64,000 nt of DNA. Origin: Fibrobacter sp. UWR4 (GTDB taxonomy: Bacteria; Fibrobacterota; Fibrobacteria; Fibrobacterales; Fibrobacteraceae). The notes beneath the pieces are model-generated. The model was not told the origin of the DNA, searched no databases, and worked only from the letters and a program-made list of their open reading frames with translations. Below are positions 63,546 to 64,000 of the stretch, one piece after another; the stretch's first letter is position 1; each line of letters begins with the position of its first letter. The stretch lies in NCBI RefSeq assembly GCF_003149045.1, contig NZ_QGDU01000002.1:62001-126000 (forward strand). Direction: 5' to 3'. The position numbers and the translations under genes were made by a program.

Positions 63546-64000
63546 ATGATTTCTGCAAAGAGATTCGCCCAAAGCGAGGCCGCCCTTTTCAAGGCCACCC
63601 AGGACTTCGTCCAGTCCTTTGCAGATGTGACGGACCCCATCATCTTCATATCCGGAAAGGCGAAGACGGTCCAGGCCAGAATCGCCTGGACAATCTTGGG
63701 CAGTACCCTCTTTCAGGGAATTTCCTATACGGATATGATGAAGTTGCTAGGCGCCCTCTATAACGCCTTCCCCGAAGAAAAGCTCTGGACCTTACCGGTC
63801 CCGAAAGAAGATCAGCTGATGGCAGTCGCCCACCAGGTTTTACAGGGCAAGTCTTGGACATTGATGGAACACCTGCCTGGCATTTTCTGGAGTGTGGGAA
63901 GTTTCGTACGACACCACCAGAAAGAGGGTAGCGACCTTACCCAGTGGGCCTCCAGCCGAAATGCGGAAGAAATCTGGCGAGACTTAGGCGAAGTCTACTT
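63546..64000 (+). CDS. unidentified protein, 5' part only (runs off the window)
   Basis: The frame from the ATG at 63546 stays open for 151 codons to the right edge. The sequence is soluble and mostly helical: MISAKRFAQSEAALFKATQD, then DPIIFISGKAKTVQARIAWT, LGSTLFQGISYTDMMKLLGAL and late HQKEGSDLTQWASRNAEEIW. No membrane segment or signal peptide. The helical character with Trp-rich loops faintly recalls helix-hairpin-helix DNA glycosylases, but I cannot confirm this and assign no function. Confidence 0.6.
   Translation, partial: MISAKRFAQSEAALFKATQDFVQSFADVTDPIIFISGKAKTVQARIAWTILGSTLFQGISYTDMMKLLGALYNAFPEEKLWTLPVPKEDQLMAVAHQVLQGKSWTLMEHLPGIFWSVGSFVRHHQKEGSDLTQWASSRNAEEIWRDLGEVY

Overview
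The window looks like a chromosomal segment of a fibre-degrading Fibrobacter (Fibrobacteres, FCB superphylum), most likely close to F. succinogenes. The evidence is a set of secreted plant cell-wall enzymes (GH74, GH43+CBM6, GH5 with two CBM11-like modules, PL1 pectate lyase). They share Ser-rich linkers and a lysine-ending C-terminal domain of the type IX secretion kind, and they sit among Gram-negative housekeeping genes (RND pump, MlaD, FadL, BamA/TamA-like proteins). Identification is from remembered family features only; no database was searched.

Layout. 1-2030: AT-rich accessory stretch with the tail of an Rpn-like nuclease/transposase, a probably broken gene and two small membrane/anchored proteins of unknown role. 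2111-9639: DUF5662, a YeiH-type exporter, a SAP-domain protein, CvfB-like S1 protein, asparaginase, DUF4416 and three unrelated HExxH metalloproteases. 9699-17316: comEC, an unknown membrane protein, an HD-GYP phosphodiesterase, pnp and rpsO. 17578-24439: a small outer-membrane protein, hisC with a histidinol-phosphatase-type gene, a histidine-phosphatase lipoprotein and the GH74 xyloglucanase. 24585-27080: clpB. 27081-27634: a non-coding stretch with a candidate small transcript, then tRNA-Leu(GAG). 27799-39567: GH43, an outer-membrane protein, tgt, a GltA-type glutamate synthase, GH5 and PL1. 39775-43692: acyl-CoA ligase, dnaX, ybaB. 43882-49551: a complete TolC/MFP/RND efflux operon. 49771-54144: GspE/PilB-type ATPase, MlaD, recG. 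54161-59072: small membrane protein, FadL-like porin, rnpB (minus strand), BamA/TamA-like protein, thioredoxin-like protein. 59327-64000: tRNA-Arg(TCT), metF, a degenerate HD protein, serC, psd and a partial unknown gene.

Most units are single genes or short operons closed by clear intrinsic terminators. The strongest non-obvious signals are transcriptional and translational. A recurring promoter element (T-tract, then C, then TAnATT) is visible at many genes. In about ten of them the -10 hexamer ends only 6-8 nt before the start codon and there is no Shine-Dalgarno, which predicts leaderless mRNAs. Two divergent gene pairs use -10 boxes placed back to back as a palindrome. dnaX carries an A10 slippery run with stops in both alternative frames, an upstream SD-like GAGG and a downstream stem, predicting a tau/gamma switch. 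No CRISPR array, intact IS element or prophage was found.
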